64,000 bases of DNA, taken from an uncultured Clostridia bacterium (GTDB lineage Bacteria > Bacillota > Clostridia > Christensenellales > Borkfalkiaceae). The DNA lies in contig CANQUD010000003.1 in the NCBI GenBank assembly GCA_947626935.1, positions 1 to 64,000 of the forward strand, read 5' to 3'. Of the stretch, positions 18,359 to 27,442 are shown in pieces (the stretch's first letter is position 1; each line of letters begins with the position of its first letter). The position numbers and the translations under genes were made by a program. The notes under the pieces were generated by a model. The model saw only the letters and a program-made list of their open reading frames with translations, made no database searches and was not told the DNA's origin.

Positions 18359-18793
18359 TCAGAACGGAATGTCTCCGTCGTCGTCGAAAGATTCGAGCGC
18401 GGGCTTCTTCTTTCCCGCGTCGTGCGGTGCGCTCTTTGCAGGCGCGGCGTCATAGAAATCGTCTCCCGCGTTCTGGTTCCTCGAGGTGAGGAATTCGATG
18501 TCCTGCGCGATGATGTCGACAGCCGTGCGGCGGTTTCCTTGATTGTCCTCATAGTTGCGGATCTGAATGCTGCCCGAGACGGCGACTTTGTTGCCCTTCC
18601 TGCAGTATTTTCCGACGTTGTCGGCAAGTCCGCGCCATGCGGTGACGTTGAAGAAGTCCGTCTGTCTCTCGCCGTCTCCGCCCGAATAGCTGCGGTTGAC
18701 GGCAATGCCGAAACGGCACATGGGGATCCCGCTGTTGGTCTCCGACATTTCGGGGTCACGCGTAAGGTTTCCGATCAAAAATACCTTATTCAT
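18359..18793 (-). CDS. ssb: Single-stranded DNA-binding protein
   Basis: MNKVFLIGNLTRDPEMSETNSGIPMCRFGIAVNR...FNVTAWRGLADNV; acidic tail DDDGDIPF. Confidence 0.95.
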   Translation of the reverse strand: MNKVFLIGNLTRDPEMSETNSGIPMCRFGIAVNRSYSGGDGERQTDFFNVTAWRGLADNVGKYCRKGNKVAVSGSIQIRNYEDNQGNRRTAVDIIAQDIEFLTSRNQNAGDDFYDAAPAKSAPHDAGKKKPALESFDDDGDIPF

Positions 18794-18795
18794 TT

Positions 18796-19095
18796 TTACT
18801 TTTCCTCTTTCTTTGTGATAACGCGGCGGAGCAAGTCGGCGGAAATTCCCGCAACACGGTCAAGCTCCTTGACGACAGCGCCATCGGCGACGAAGGTCAT
18901 GAGGACGAAGAACGCCTCTGTCTTGTACTGAATGGGGTAAGCGAGCTTTTTGACGCCCCATTTGTCGACAGATTCCACGTTTCCGCCCATGGACGCAACG
19001 ATGTCGGTATACTTTTTGAGTTCCGCCTCTTTCGCCTCGTCCTCCAAGTCGCTCTTCAGCAGCATGAGCATCTCGTACTTCTGCATTTGATTCAC
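18796..19095 (-). CDS. rpsF: 30S ribosomal protein S6
   Basis: MNQMQKYEMLMLLKSDLEDE...VDKWGVKKLAYPIQYKTEAFFVLMTFVAD; synteny with ssb and rpsR. Confidence 0.93.
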   Translation of the reverse strand: MNQMQKYEMLMLLKSDLEDEAKEAELKKYTDIVASMGGNVESVDKWGVKKLAYPIQYKTEAFFVLMTFVADGAVVKELDRVAGISADLLRRVITKKEEK

Positions 19096-19112
19096 CTCCC
19101 GGTCTTATTCGG

Positions 19113-19176
19113 CGTGCGTTCGGACGCACGCAAGGTTTTGTAGTTTTATTATAGACGTTTTTGAACCGTTCGTCAA
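19113..19176 (-). promoter_or_regulatory. rpsF operon promoter and leader hairpin
   Basis: Minus strand TTGACG (19176-19171) - 17 nt - TATAAT (19153-19148), leader hairpin CGTGCG-tccgaa-CGCACG (19130-19113). Confidence 0.6.
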
Positions 19177-19204
19177 CACATTTTGAAGGGAAAATTCGAA
19201 GGAT

Positions 19205-19640
19205 TTTGTTTTGCCCGCCGCGCTTACCCTCTCCATGGGAGGGTGGAGCGGCGCAATTCTGCTCAACAGCCCAGTGGGCTGTGAGCTGCGCCGCGACATG
19301 AGGCGTGGCATCGCCGAAGGGCTTTGCGGCGGTCCCTGCCGCCCAAAGAGGGGAGTGGGTCACCGCATTCTCTTGTCGCCCCTCACAGGGGAGCTGTCGG
19401 GCGAAGCGAGACTGAAGGGTTTCAAAACCCCTTTCCCCTCGCAAGCTCGGGGACTTCCCCTAATAGGGGCAGCAAGACCTTACCCCCTACGGGGGGAAGG
19501 TGGATTTGCGTCAGCAAAGACGAATGGGGGGGAAGTTGTTGGCATTATCCCCCCCACCACCGCCTACGGCGGAGCCTCCCCCCGCTGGGGGTAGGCTCTC
19601 TTACTCTCTCCATGAGTGTACCGCGGTTTGTTCAAAGCAC
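19205..19640 (+). repeat. Palindromic repeat island (module B copy e, module E)
   Basis: Module B hairpin 19248-19294; module E about 19371-19478. Confidence 0.85.
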
Positions 19641-19646
19641 AAAGAA

Positions 19647-19669
19647 GGACCCGCCGAGAGGGCGGGTCC
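19647..19669 (-). terminator. Possible terminator of the 1211-aa gene
   Basis: GGACCCGCCgagaGGGCGGGTCC; short T-rich tail on minus strand (TTCTTT). Confidence 0.5.
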
Positions 19670-19686
19670 GAATGGTTGGGATTCGA

Positions 19687-22600
19687 TCAGTGGCTGCCGA
19701 TGGCGGAGATGAGCGTGATCACTTCGTTGATGGTAAGGTCGCTCAAGTTCATCTTATCCTCGCCGAAAGGATACCTCCCGCCCGCGGCTTCGATGATCGT
19801 CTTGATCGGCGTAAGGTCGACATTGGGCTGGCTTTGAATGATCTCGTGAATATACATCTCGTTGAGGGTGAGGTTGTTGATCTTGCCCGCAACGTCCGTG
19901 ACGAGGGAACCCATCTCGGTGATCTTCGTCGTCGCGCCGTCTGTGCCGTCCTCTTTGGTGAGAAGGAGATACCAGACGCCCGCATGGTAGGCGGTGAGCT
20001 GTGTGCCCGAGCCGCTCTTTTCATAGGCGACTTCGACTTCGGAAAGTTCGTGATAGTGACTGCCTTCCACGAAGAGGTGATGTACTTCCGCATACTCGGT
20101 GTAGTAGGGAGCGCCCGTGCCGTTGTCATAGACGTGCGCGTCTTTGGGAAGGTCTGCGCCGTTGAGTTTGTAGACGGCGGGGTATGCCTCGAGGTCGACG
20201 CGGTTGCCGTCCTCATCGGTGTAGTAGAAGTTCTTATCCGCGTCCTGTTCCACATTGCCGTTGTAGGGGACTTGATGTGTAGGGTTGTCGTAGTCGTAGA
20301 TGTAGTACTTCGTCTCTTCCTTGGTGACGGTGACCTTCACCTTTGTCACATACTTGATCGCGCCGCCCTCGAACGTCTTGAGGACCTTGCTCTCGTTGAC
20401 GGGGGTATAGCTGCCCGCGGAACCCGTGTACCAGCCTTCCGTGACGCGCGTATTCGCAGTTTTGAGGCGATAGTACTTCGTGACGGAACTCTTATCGCTG
20501 ACGATCCCCGTGGGCTTTGCGTCGCTCGGGACGGTCTCCGCATACGACCAGATGTCGTCGCCGAACACATCCTCGACGGTGAGGGAGTCGATCGCGCTGC
20601 CGATCGATTTGATCTGCGTGTTCTTGATGGAATTGAGGATCTTGTTGTCGGCGCTGAGGTCGATGACGTCGCCGAGGGTAAGGGTGTCGATGCTCGTCGT
20701 GATCTCGCCGAGGGACATCTCCTTGAGCGCCTGCAGCATCTTGGGCGCACCGTCCCCGATCGAGATGACGTCGCCGAGGGTGAGGCTGTCGATCTTCTCC
20801 TGACTGCTGAGGTCGGAGATGCGCCAGTCCTGCATCGCGTGGAGAATGCCTTGGTCGCTTTCGGACTTGAGGATCTGCCCGATCTTGAGGCGTTCGATGC
20901 GGTTCTGGTTGCCGAGGTCGCCGATCGCCCAGTTCTCCATGGCTTTGAGAATGCCCGAAGCGTCCGAGGTGTCGAGAACGTCCTTGATCTTGAGGCTCTC
21001 GATTTTTTCTTTCTTCTTGATGTCGGCGAGCGTCCAGTCTTCCATGGCATGGATGAGGGGAGAGGTCGCATCTGACGGGTCGAGGAGATCCCCGATCGTG
21101 AGGCTCTCGATCTTGTCTTTATCCTTGAGGTCGTCGAGTGTCCAGTCCGCAAGAGTCTGCATGATCTGCGAGGAATCGCTCGTGACGTTGAGGATGGACC
21201 CGAGCGTGATGCCGTCGAGAAGGGAAGCGTCCTCTTTGGTCAGATCGCCGATCGTCTTTTTGGAATAAAGCTTGCCCGTCGCATCGTTGGGGTCGGGAAG
21301 CATGACGATCTTGTCGTTTTCGATGACATACTTGCCGCCGCCCATGTATTGCTTTTTCCCGTCCGCGGTCGGCTCGGGATCGAGCATGTATTTGCCGTTT
21401 TCATCCTTGAGGTAATTGCCGTCCTCGCCCTTCTTCATCTCGTTGCCGTAGGCAATGGTGCGGAGAATGGAGTCCGAACCGGGCTTGATCCCGAGGAGAG
21501 AGTCGATGTAGAGACCGTTGATGAAATTGGTAGATTCATCGGTGAGATCGCCGAGCGTCGTCGCCGCGTGCCCGGGGAGCATTTCGATGAGTCCGCTCTC
21601 GTTGATCTCGTAATCTTCGCCTTCGGTGCCGTAGCAGAGGGCGTACATCATGGAATTTGAATCCATGTCCGCGACCTTGTCGGCGGTGTTGAGACCGAGC
21701 ATTTCGCCGAGGGGAAGTCCTTTGACGAAGTCCGTCGATTCGTCGATGAGGGTGTTGACGGAAGTTGCCTTGCTCTCGCCCTTCATCTTCAGATAATAGC
21801 AGCCCGCGATGGGATTTCCCTTGTCATCCTTGAGCTGTTCAAAGGTGTAGTCTTCGTTTTCGGTGCCGTAGCAGAGGGTGTAGACCATGGAGCTGTCGCC
21901 CTCGCCCGTCTCGGAGTCGAGCTTGATGTCGATGCCGAGGAAGGAGCCGAGGTCGATGTCGCCGAGAATGTCGAGCATGCCGTTCTCTTCGGAGCCGCTC
22001 TCCTCTCCGCCTTCTTCCGCAGACGTGGGTTGAGGGGAAAGGTCGTCATCTTCCTTGAGGGCGGGGATGAGGTCGGTGATGTTCTTGGGCTTGTTGTCGC
22101 CGAGCATGACGATCGTCTTTGTCGTGTTGCCGTTTTCGTCCTGCGTCTCGCCGATCGTGTAATGCACGCCGAGCTTGCCGTAGCTGAGCGCGTACATGGG
22201 GGCGTTGCTCTTGATCGATTCGGGAGTGACGTCCTTGTCAAGTCCGAGGACGGGTCCGAGTTCGATCTGGGGCAGAAGGTCCTTCTTGACGTACGACCCG
22301 ATCTGACCGAAGGGCTGGTCCTTGATGTCGGCAAGGTCGAGCTTGACGCCGAGTTCCTCGAGATTTTGCTTTACGAGCTGGTCGATGTATGTGTCGATGA
22401 GGGGGGTATACTTGGAGAAGTCGTTGAGGGTGAGATCCCCGGGGCTGCCGCTGAGCCTGTTCATGTCGGCGACGATCTCGTCGTACATCTCAAAGACGGA
22501 CTTGTCGAGATAGTCCGCGCTGATGTACTGTTCCGCCTCGAACCCGAACTGCGCCAGAAGATCCCTCGAGGGACCGCCGAGCAAGATCGCGCCCGCACCG

Positions 22601-23322
22601 ACGACGCCGCCGAGGGCGGCGAAAATTCCCATGAAGAATGCGAGAGAGACGCCGAAAATGCGCCAGAAAAGTCCTCTCGGCTTGTATTTGTTGCGGAGAG
22701 GGATCTCGCCCGCTTCGACGAGTTCCTTCTCCCGTTCGAGCTGCTTTTTGAGGAGTTCTTTCTTCTCCTTGCGGGTCATCTTTTGGGGCTTTTCCTTCTT
22801 GCCGTCCTTCCCCGCGGGTTTTTCGGGCTTTTCGGGCTTTTGCTCCGCGTTCCCGCCCTGTTTCTTGGCGGCTTTCTGCGCGGCGGCGGCTTCCTTCTGC
22901 GCCTTCGCCTGTGCCTCTTTCTGCGCCTTATCCTTGGCTTTTTGGGCGTCCGCCGCTTCCTTCTGTGCCTTCGCCTGCGCCTCTTTCTGCGCACGTTCTT
23001 TGGCTCTCTGCGCGTCCGCGGCTTCCTTCTGCGCCCTGTCCTTGGCTTTTTGGGCTTCGGCGGCTTCTCTCTGCACCTTCGCCTGCGCCTCTTTCTGCGC
23101 ACGTTCCTTGGCTTTCTGCGCGTCCGCGGCTTCCTTCTGCGCCCTGTCCTTGGCTTTTTGGGCTTCGGCGGCTTCTCTCTGCGCCTTCGCCTGCGCCTCT
23201 TTCTGCGCACGTTCCTTCGCCTTCTGCGCTTCGGCGGCTTCCCTTTGCGCCTTCGCCTGAGCTTCCTTCGCCGCTTTGTCCTCGGCGGGTCTCGTCGGTT
23301 TTTGGTTCTTTTCGTCTGCCAT
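19687..23322 (-). CDS. Large membrane-anchored protein: Ala/Lys/Glu/Gln coiled-coil repeat N-terminus, one TM, C-terminal approx. 40-aa repeat array
   Basis: N-terminal AQKEAQAKAQREAAEAQKAKDRAQKEAADAQKAKER repeats; TM GLFWRIFGVSLAFFMGIFAALGGVVGAGAILL; C-terminal repeats like DWTLADIKKKEKIESLKIKDVL. Confidence 0.75.
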   Translation of the reverse strand: MADEKNQKPTRPAEDKAAKEAQAKAQREAAEAQKAKERAQKEAQAKAQREAAEAQKAKDRAQKEAADAQKAKERAQKEAQAKVQREAAEAQKAKDRAQKEAADAQRAKERAQKEAQAKAQKEAADAQKAKDKAQKEAQAKAQKEAAAAQKAAKKQGGNAEQKPEKPEKPAGKDGKKEKPQKMTRKEKKELLKKQLEREKELVEAGEIPLRNKYKPRGLFWRIFGVSLAFFMGIFAALGGVVGAGAILLGGPSRDLLAQFGFEAEQYISADYLDKSVFEMYDEIVADMNRLSGSPGDLTLNDFSKYTPLIDTYIDQLVKQNLEELGVKLDLADIKDQPFGQIGSYVKKDLLPQIELGPVLGLDKDVTPESIKSNAPMYALSYGKLGVHYTIGETQDENGNTTKTIVMLGDNKPKNITDLIPALKEDDDLSPQPTSAEEGGEESGSEENGMLDILGDIDLGSFLGIDIKLDSETGEGDSSMVYTLCYGTENEDYTFEQLKDDKGNPIAGCYYLKMKGESKATSVNTLIDESTDFVKGLPLGEMLGLNTADKVADMDSNSMMYALCYGTEGEDYEINESGLIEMLPGHAATTLGDLTDESTNFINGLYIDSLLGIKPGSDSILRTIAYGNEMKKGEDGNYLKDENGKYMLDPEPTADGKKQYMGGGKYVIENDKIVMLPDPNDATGKLYSKKTIGDLTKEDASLLDGITLGSILNVTSDSSQIMQTLADWTLDDLKDKDKIESLTIGDLLDPSDATSPLIHAMEDWTLADIKKKEKIESLKIKDVLDTSDASGILKAMENWAIGDLGNQNRIERLKIGQILKSESDQGILHAMQDWRISDLSSQEKIDSLTLGDVISIGDGAPKMLQALKEMSLGEITTSIDTLTLGDVIDLSADNKILNSIKNTQIKSIGSAIDSLTVEDVFGDDIWSYAETVPSDAKPTGIVSDKSSVTKYYRLKTANTRVTEGWYTGSAGSYTPVNESKVLKTFEGGAIKYVTKVKVTVTKEETKYYIYDYDNPTHQVPYNGNVEQDADKNFYYTDEDGNRVDLEAYPAVYKLNGADLPKDAHVYDNGTGAPYYTEYAEVHHLFVEGSHYHELSEVEVAYEKSGSGTQLTAYHAGVWYLLLTKEDGTDGATTKITEMGSLVTDVAGKINNLTLNEMYIHEIIQSQPNVDLTPIKTIIEAAGGRYPFGEDKMNLSDLTINEVITLISAIGSH
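22865..23300 (-). repeat. Coding tandem repeat, period 108 nt (36 aa)
   Basis: GCCTGCGCCTCTTTCTGCGCACG recurs at about 22973, 23081 and 23189 (108-nt spacing). Confidence 0.85.
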
Positions 23323-23458
23323 GATTTTGCTCCCTCATGAAGATTGTCGGATGAAAATATCCATAGCTAATTATAATACGAACACAAATAAAAAGCAAGC
23401 GTTTATACGCAGAATTTTGCGGAATTGTACAGCCGCCGAAAGAAAAAAGAGGGGCGGC

Positions 23459-24601
23459 TCAATCGCCGTCCCCCGTGCCGTCTCCGAGTCCCTTGAAGGA
23501 ATCGAGCTTTCTTCCGATGCTGTTCGTCCTCTTTTCGGCGCTCTCCACGCTGTCCTGCGCCTCTTGCAGCTTGCGCCGCGTCTTTTCGAGAAGTTCCGAA
23601 AATTTGGCGAATTCGAGGCGGAATCCCTCGAGCATCTCCCGCAGTTCCCCCGAACGTCTCTCGATGGCTGCCGTGCGGAATCCCGTCTGCAGGGTGTTCA
23701 GAAGAGCGCCCAAATTGGTCGGTCCGCAGGCGATGACCCGCCTCTTGCGGAGAAAGTCCGAAAGCCCCGTCATCTTCGTCACTTCCGCATACAGCCCCTC
23801 GGAAGGAAGATACATGAGCGCAAAATCCGTCGTGACGGGGGGAAGAATGTACTTTTTCGCGATGGAATCGGCTTGCAATTTCACAGCTTTTTCTAAATTT
23901 CGGCGGGAGAGAAGTTCTCCGTCCCTGTCTCCCCGCTCGGAAGCGTCCACGAGCCGTTCGAACTCCTCGACGGGGAACTTGCTGTCGATGGGAAGGAGCA
24001 CCGTCTCGCCGTCGCGGGAGGGGAGAAGGATCGCAAAATCGACCAAGGTGTTGTCGAGCGGGTTGAGCTTGACGCTGCGCCCGTACTGCTCGGGAGAGAG
24101 CATCTGGTCGAGAAGGGCGTCGAGCTGCGCTTCGCCCCACGTGCCGCGGAGCTTGACGTTGGAAAAGACGCGCTTGATGTCGGCGACGTTGCCCGAGAGG
24201 GACTTCATCTCTCCCACGCTCTCGTACATCTTTTCGAGCCGTTCGCCGATCCTGTTGAAGCTGTCGGAGAGCTTTCCGTCGATGGAACTCGTCAGTTTGT
24301 CGTCCACCGTGCGGCGGATGCGCTCGAGATTCTGCGCGTTGGCGTCCACGATGTACTTGAGGTCCTCGGCAAGACGGTTCTGGATGCCCGTGAGCCGCGC
24401 TTCCGTCATGCGGTTGAGATTTTCCGTCGCACGGGCGGTATAGTCGGCGAGGGAAGAGATCTGGTCTATCTTTTGCGTGAGACGGTTGAGGCCCTCCCGC
24501 GAGACGTCGGACGGCTTTCCGCGCCGCACGAGGAGCGCGACGACCGCCGCGAGCGTCGCGACGCATAGAACGAGCATGATTGCAAGCAGTGCGATTTCCA
24601 T
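23459..24601 (-). CDS. rmuC: DNA recombination protein RmuC family
   Basis: Start MEIALLAIM at 24601; VKLRGTWGEAQLDALLDQML, DFAILLPS, LPIDSKFPVEEFERL, ACGPTNLGALLNTLQTGFR. Confidence 0.92.
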   Translation of the reverse strand: MEIALLAIMLVLCVATLAAVVALLVRRGKPSDVSREGLNRLTQKIDQISSLADYTARATENLNRMTEARLTGIQNRLAEDLKYIVDANAQNLERIRRTVDDKLTSSIDGKLSDSFNRIGERLEKMYESVGEMKSLSGNVADIKRVFSNVKLRGTWGEAQLDALLDQMLSPEQYGRSVKLNPLDNTLVDFAILLPSRDGETVLLPIDSKFPVEEFERLVDASERGDRDGELLSRRNLEKAVKLQADSIAKKYILPPVTTDFALMYLPSEGLYAEVTKMTGLSDFLRKRRVIACGPTNLGALLNTLQTGFRTAAIERRSGELREMLEGFRLEFAKFSELLEKTRRKLQEAQDSVESAEKRTNSIGRKLDSFKGLGDGTGDGD

Positions 24602-24615
24602 AAAAACTCCTTTAT

Positions 24616-25090
24616 GTTTCGAACGATTTTGTTTATTCGTCCACCCCTTGCCCACCCCTTGAGGGGTGGGTGCCCCGAAGGGGCGGAAGGGGTGTCCTTC
24701 AAAACAAAATACGTTCGAGCGAACTTACATTGTGCATCAATTAAGTCGCTCCGAAAACGTTATATGTACTGACATTAAGCCTACGGTAGTGTGGCGCGTC
24801 GCGACACTGCGCAGTTTGCGCGGCTTTGCGGGAACGCAAAGCCGTCGCCTGAAACGTAGGTCGCTCCTTTTCCAAAAAATCTTGCTTTGCAATATTTTTT
24901 GGATGCCTGTGGCTTTGGCGGGGGAACCTCGCTACGCGCAGTAATTTGAGAATGTTCCCCCCCATTCGTCACGGCTGCGCCGTGCCACCTTCCCCCCGCT
25001 GGGGGTAAGGTCTCGGCACAGAGCCTACCCCCAGCGGGGGGAGGCTCCCGCGCAGCGGGTGGTGGGGGGGATAATGCCATTCCGCATTTC
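24616..25090 (+). repeat. Palindromic repeat island (element A copy 3 carrying module D in its hairpin loop and a further approx. 115-nt insertion)
   Basis: CGAACGATTTTGTTT (24620-24634) ... AAAACAAAATACGTTCG (24701-24717) with CCACCCCTTGAGGGGTGGG module between; TGTGCATCAATTAAGTCGCTCCGAAAACGTTAT downstream. Confidence 0.85.
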
Positions 25091-25107
25091 ATACGTCATC
25101 ATAACGC

Positions 25108-26454
25108 TTAAGAGATCAGCTCTTTTGCCTTGCGGAGAAGGTGTTCCCGCTCGTTGCGGCGACCGTCGAGGGCGCAGTCGAGGAGCAGCGCACGGAGCAC
25201 GTCCGCCGTGTCCTTGGGCGGAACGCCGAGCGCTTGGACGTCCAGCCCGTTGACCTTCAGCTCCTTGAGCGTGAAAGGCACCCGTTCCTCTTTCATTTCC
25301 CCGAGGATCCTTCTCCACTTTGCGACGGCGGGCGCCTCGGAGAGGTCGTCCTTGCAAGCCGAGTAGTCCGCCTGCTTGACGGCGAAAAATTCTTCCAAAA
25401 ACGCAGAATATTGCACGATTTCCCGCCTTACCTTGCTCTCTTTCATCTTGAGATCGAGGTCCCGCATGTGCAGTCTGACGAGCCGACACACCCGCTCGGT
25501 GACGGCGGTCGGCGCCTTGAACCGCACGAGAATGTCCCGCGCGATCCTCTCGCCTTCCACTTCATGCCCGTGGTAATTTGCGTAGTGAAGGAAGCAATAG
25601 GGCTTTCCGACGTCATGCAGAAGGGCGGCGAGCCGCACGGACGGGGGGGAATAGAGGAGTGCCCGAAGGGAGTGTTCGAGCACGTCGTGGTCGTGGAAGG
25701 CGGGATTCTGGACCATGCCGTCGCCGAGGGTCAGCTCGGGCAGGATCTCCTCAAGGACTCCGATGTCCTTCAGAATGTGAAAACCGCGATATGGGGCGGT
25801 TTTTTCGCCTCTTTTCTCGTCCGCATGCAGCAAAAGAGTGAGTTCGCCGAAGATGCGTTCTGGGACGATGTCGTTGATGAGTTTTGCGTGCGTCTTTGCC
25901 CCCTCAAGGCATTCCGCATCGGGAGAAAAGCCCGTCTGCGCCGCCTGTCTTGCGAGCCGCAGGAGCCTCAACCCGTCCTCACCGAACACGCGGTCGGACG
26001 GCGCAACGGTGCGCAGGATGTGTTTGCGGATATCGTCCTCTCCGCCGAGGGGATCGACGAATTTTTCGCCGCTTATGTCGTAATAAACGGCATTGCAGCA
26101 GAAATCGCGCCGCCGTGCGTCCACCGCGATGTCGTCCGTGAAGGACACGGAAGCGGGGGCGTGGACGCCCGCCCGATAGGTGTCATGGCGGAAGCGGGTG
26201 AACTCTCCCTCCGCCGTCCCGTCCGAGATCTTCACCGTGCCCGTGCGGGGATAGACCGCGCGGACCTCGAACCCCGCCTTTTTCGCCGCGGAGACAAATT
26301 CCTCTTCCGTGCAGGCGGAGGCAAGATCCCAGTCGGACGACGGGGAGAGGGGAAGCCCGCAGAGGTAGTCCCGCACGCTCCCCCCGATGATATATAAAGA
26401 ATGCTGACAGGCGTCCGCCAGTTTCAAAAAATTTTCGGGCAAACATTCGCGCAT
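25108..26454 (-). CDS. cca: CCA tRNA nucleotidyltransferase / polynucleotide adenylyltransferase with HD domain
   Basis: LYIIGGSVRDYLCGL, DWDLASACT, RRRDFCCNAVYYD, AALLHDVGKPYCF. Confidence 0.9.
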   Translation of the reverse strand: MRECLPENFLKLADACQHSLYIIGGSVRDYLCGLPLSPSSDWDLASACTEEEFVSAAKKAGFEVRAVYPRTGTVKISDGTAEGEFTRFRHDTYRAGVHAPASVSFTDDIAVDARRRDFCCNAVYYDISGEKFVDPLGGEDDIRKHILRTVAPSDRVFGEDGLRLLRLARQAAQTGFSPDAECLEGAKTHAKLINDIVPERIFGELTLLLHADEKRGEKTAPYRGFHILKDIGVLEEILPELTLGDGMVQNPAFHDHDVLEHSLRALLYSPPSVRLAALLHDVGKPYCFLHYANYHGHEVEGERIARDILVRFKAPTAVTERVCRLVRLHMRDLDLKMKESKVRREIVQYSAFLEEFFAVKQADYSACKDDLSEAPAVAKWRRILGEMKEERVPFTLKELKVNGLDVQALGVPPKDTADVLRALLLDCALDGRRNEREHLLRKAKELIS

Positions 26455-26524
26455 GGCAATATTATATCATGCCGCGGGCAGGATGTCAAACGGAACAAAA
26501 TCGGCGCTTTTTTTCGATTAGCTC

Positions 26525-26553
26525 TTGCAAAAAGCGCGGAAGTATTGTAAGAT
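26525..26553 (+). promoter_or_regulatory. Sigma70/A-type promoter of the lipid kinase gene
   Basis: TTGCAA - 17 nt - TAAGAT. Confidence 0.5.
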
Positions 26554-26577
26554 ATAGGGGAGAGGAATACAAAAGAG

Positions 26578-27441
26578 ATGCTGCATTTGATCGTCAATCC
26601 GAATACGAAGAAGAGCGAAAAGGTCCTTGCCGAGGCGGAAGCCGTGCTTTCCGCCCGCAGCGTGCGGTACGACGTCTACCGTTCCAAGGATAGGGGAGAC
26701 ATCGCACGGGAAGTGCGGAGACTGACTTCCGCGGGGGAGACGACCGTCATCGCCGTCGGCGGAGACGGGACCCTCAACGAGGTCCTGACGGGCATTTCCG
26801 ACCCCGAAAAAGCCGTTTTGGGACTCATTCCCGCGGGAACGGGCAACGACTTCGCCAAGCGTGCGGGCATTCCCTACGGGGCGAAAGCCATCGACCTCTT
26901 TTTGGGCGGAGAGCCGAAGTATACGGACTTTCTCGACTGCGGCGGGGGGAAGCGCAGCCTCAACATCGCGGGACTCGGGATCGACGTCGACATTTTGGAG
27001 CGCATCGAGCGGAAGAAGGCGGCGGGAAAGAAAATGTCCTACTTTTCGAGCCTGCTGCGCTCTCTCATCAAATATAAGCCCGTCAAGATGCAGATTATCG
27101 CGGATGGGGTCGAAAAAAGCTACTTCGTCCTCATCGCCGCGGCATGCAACGGCACCCGGTTCGGCGGCGGGATCCCGATCTGTCCGCCCGCCGTCATCGA
27201 CGACGGAAAGATGGATCTCATCGCCGTCGACTGCCCGAAAAAGATCTTTTTACCCTACTATCTCATCAAATTGAAGCGCGGAAAGCTGCACAAGAACAAG
27301 ATCTATCACCGCGTGCTGTGCGAGGAAGCGCACATTCTCCCGACGGGGACGCAGAGCGTCCAGCTCGACGGGGAACTCTTCGCCGCGACGGAGCTGCACG
27401 TGAAGATCGTGAGCGGCAAACTGCGCATGTATCGAGGCTGA
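26578..27441 (+). CDS. Diacylglycerol/lipid kinase family protein
   Basis: MLHLIVNPNTKKSEK, VIAVGGDGTLNEVLTGI, LGLIPAGTGNDFAKRAG. Confidence 0.93.
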   Translation: MLHLIVNPNTKKSEKVLAEAEAVLSARSVRYDVYRSKDRGDIAREVRRLTSAGETTVIAVGGDGTLNEVLTGISDPEKAVLGLIPAGTGNDFAKRAGIPYGAKAIDLFLGGEPKYTDFLDCGGGKRSLNIAGLGIDVDILERIERKKAAGKKMSYFSSLLRSLIKYKPVKMQIIADGVEKSYFVLIAAACNGTRFGGGIPICPPAVIDDGKMDLIAVDCPKKIFLPYYLIKLKRGKLHKNKIYHRVLCEEAHILPTGTQSVQLDGELFAATELHVKIVSGKLRMYRG

Positions 27442-27442
27442 A

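Noticed and set aside
22030-23340. 436-aa plus-strand Leu/Phe-rich ORF resembling a membrane protein
   Set aside because: Reverse complement of the Ala/Lys/Glu coiled-coil repeat; hydrophobicity is an artefact.
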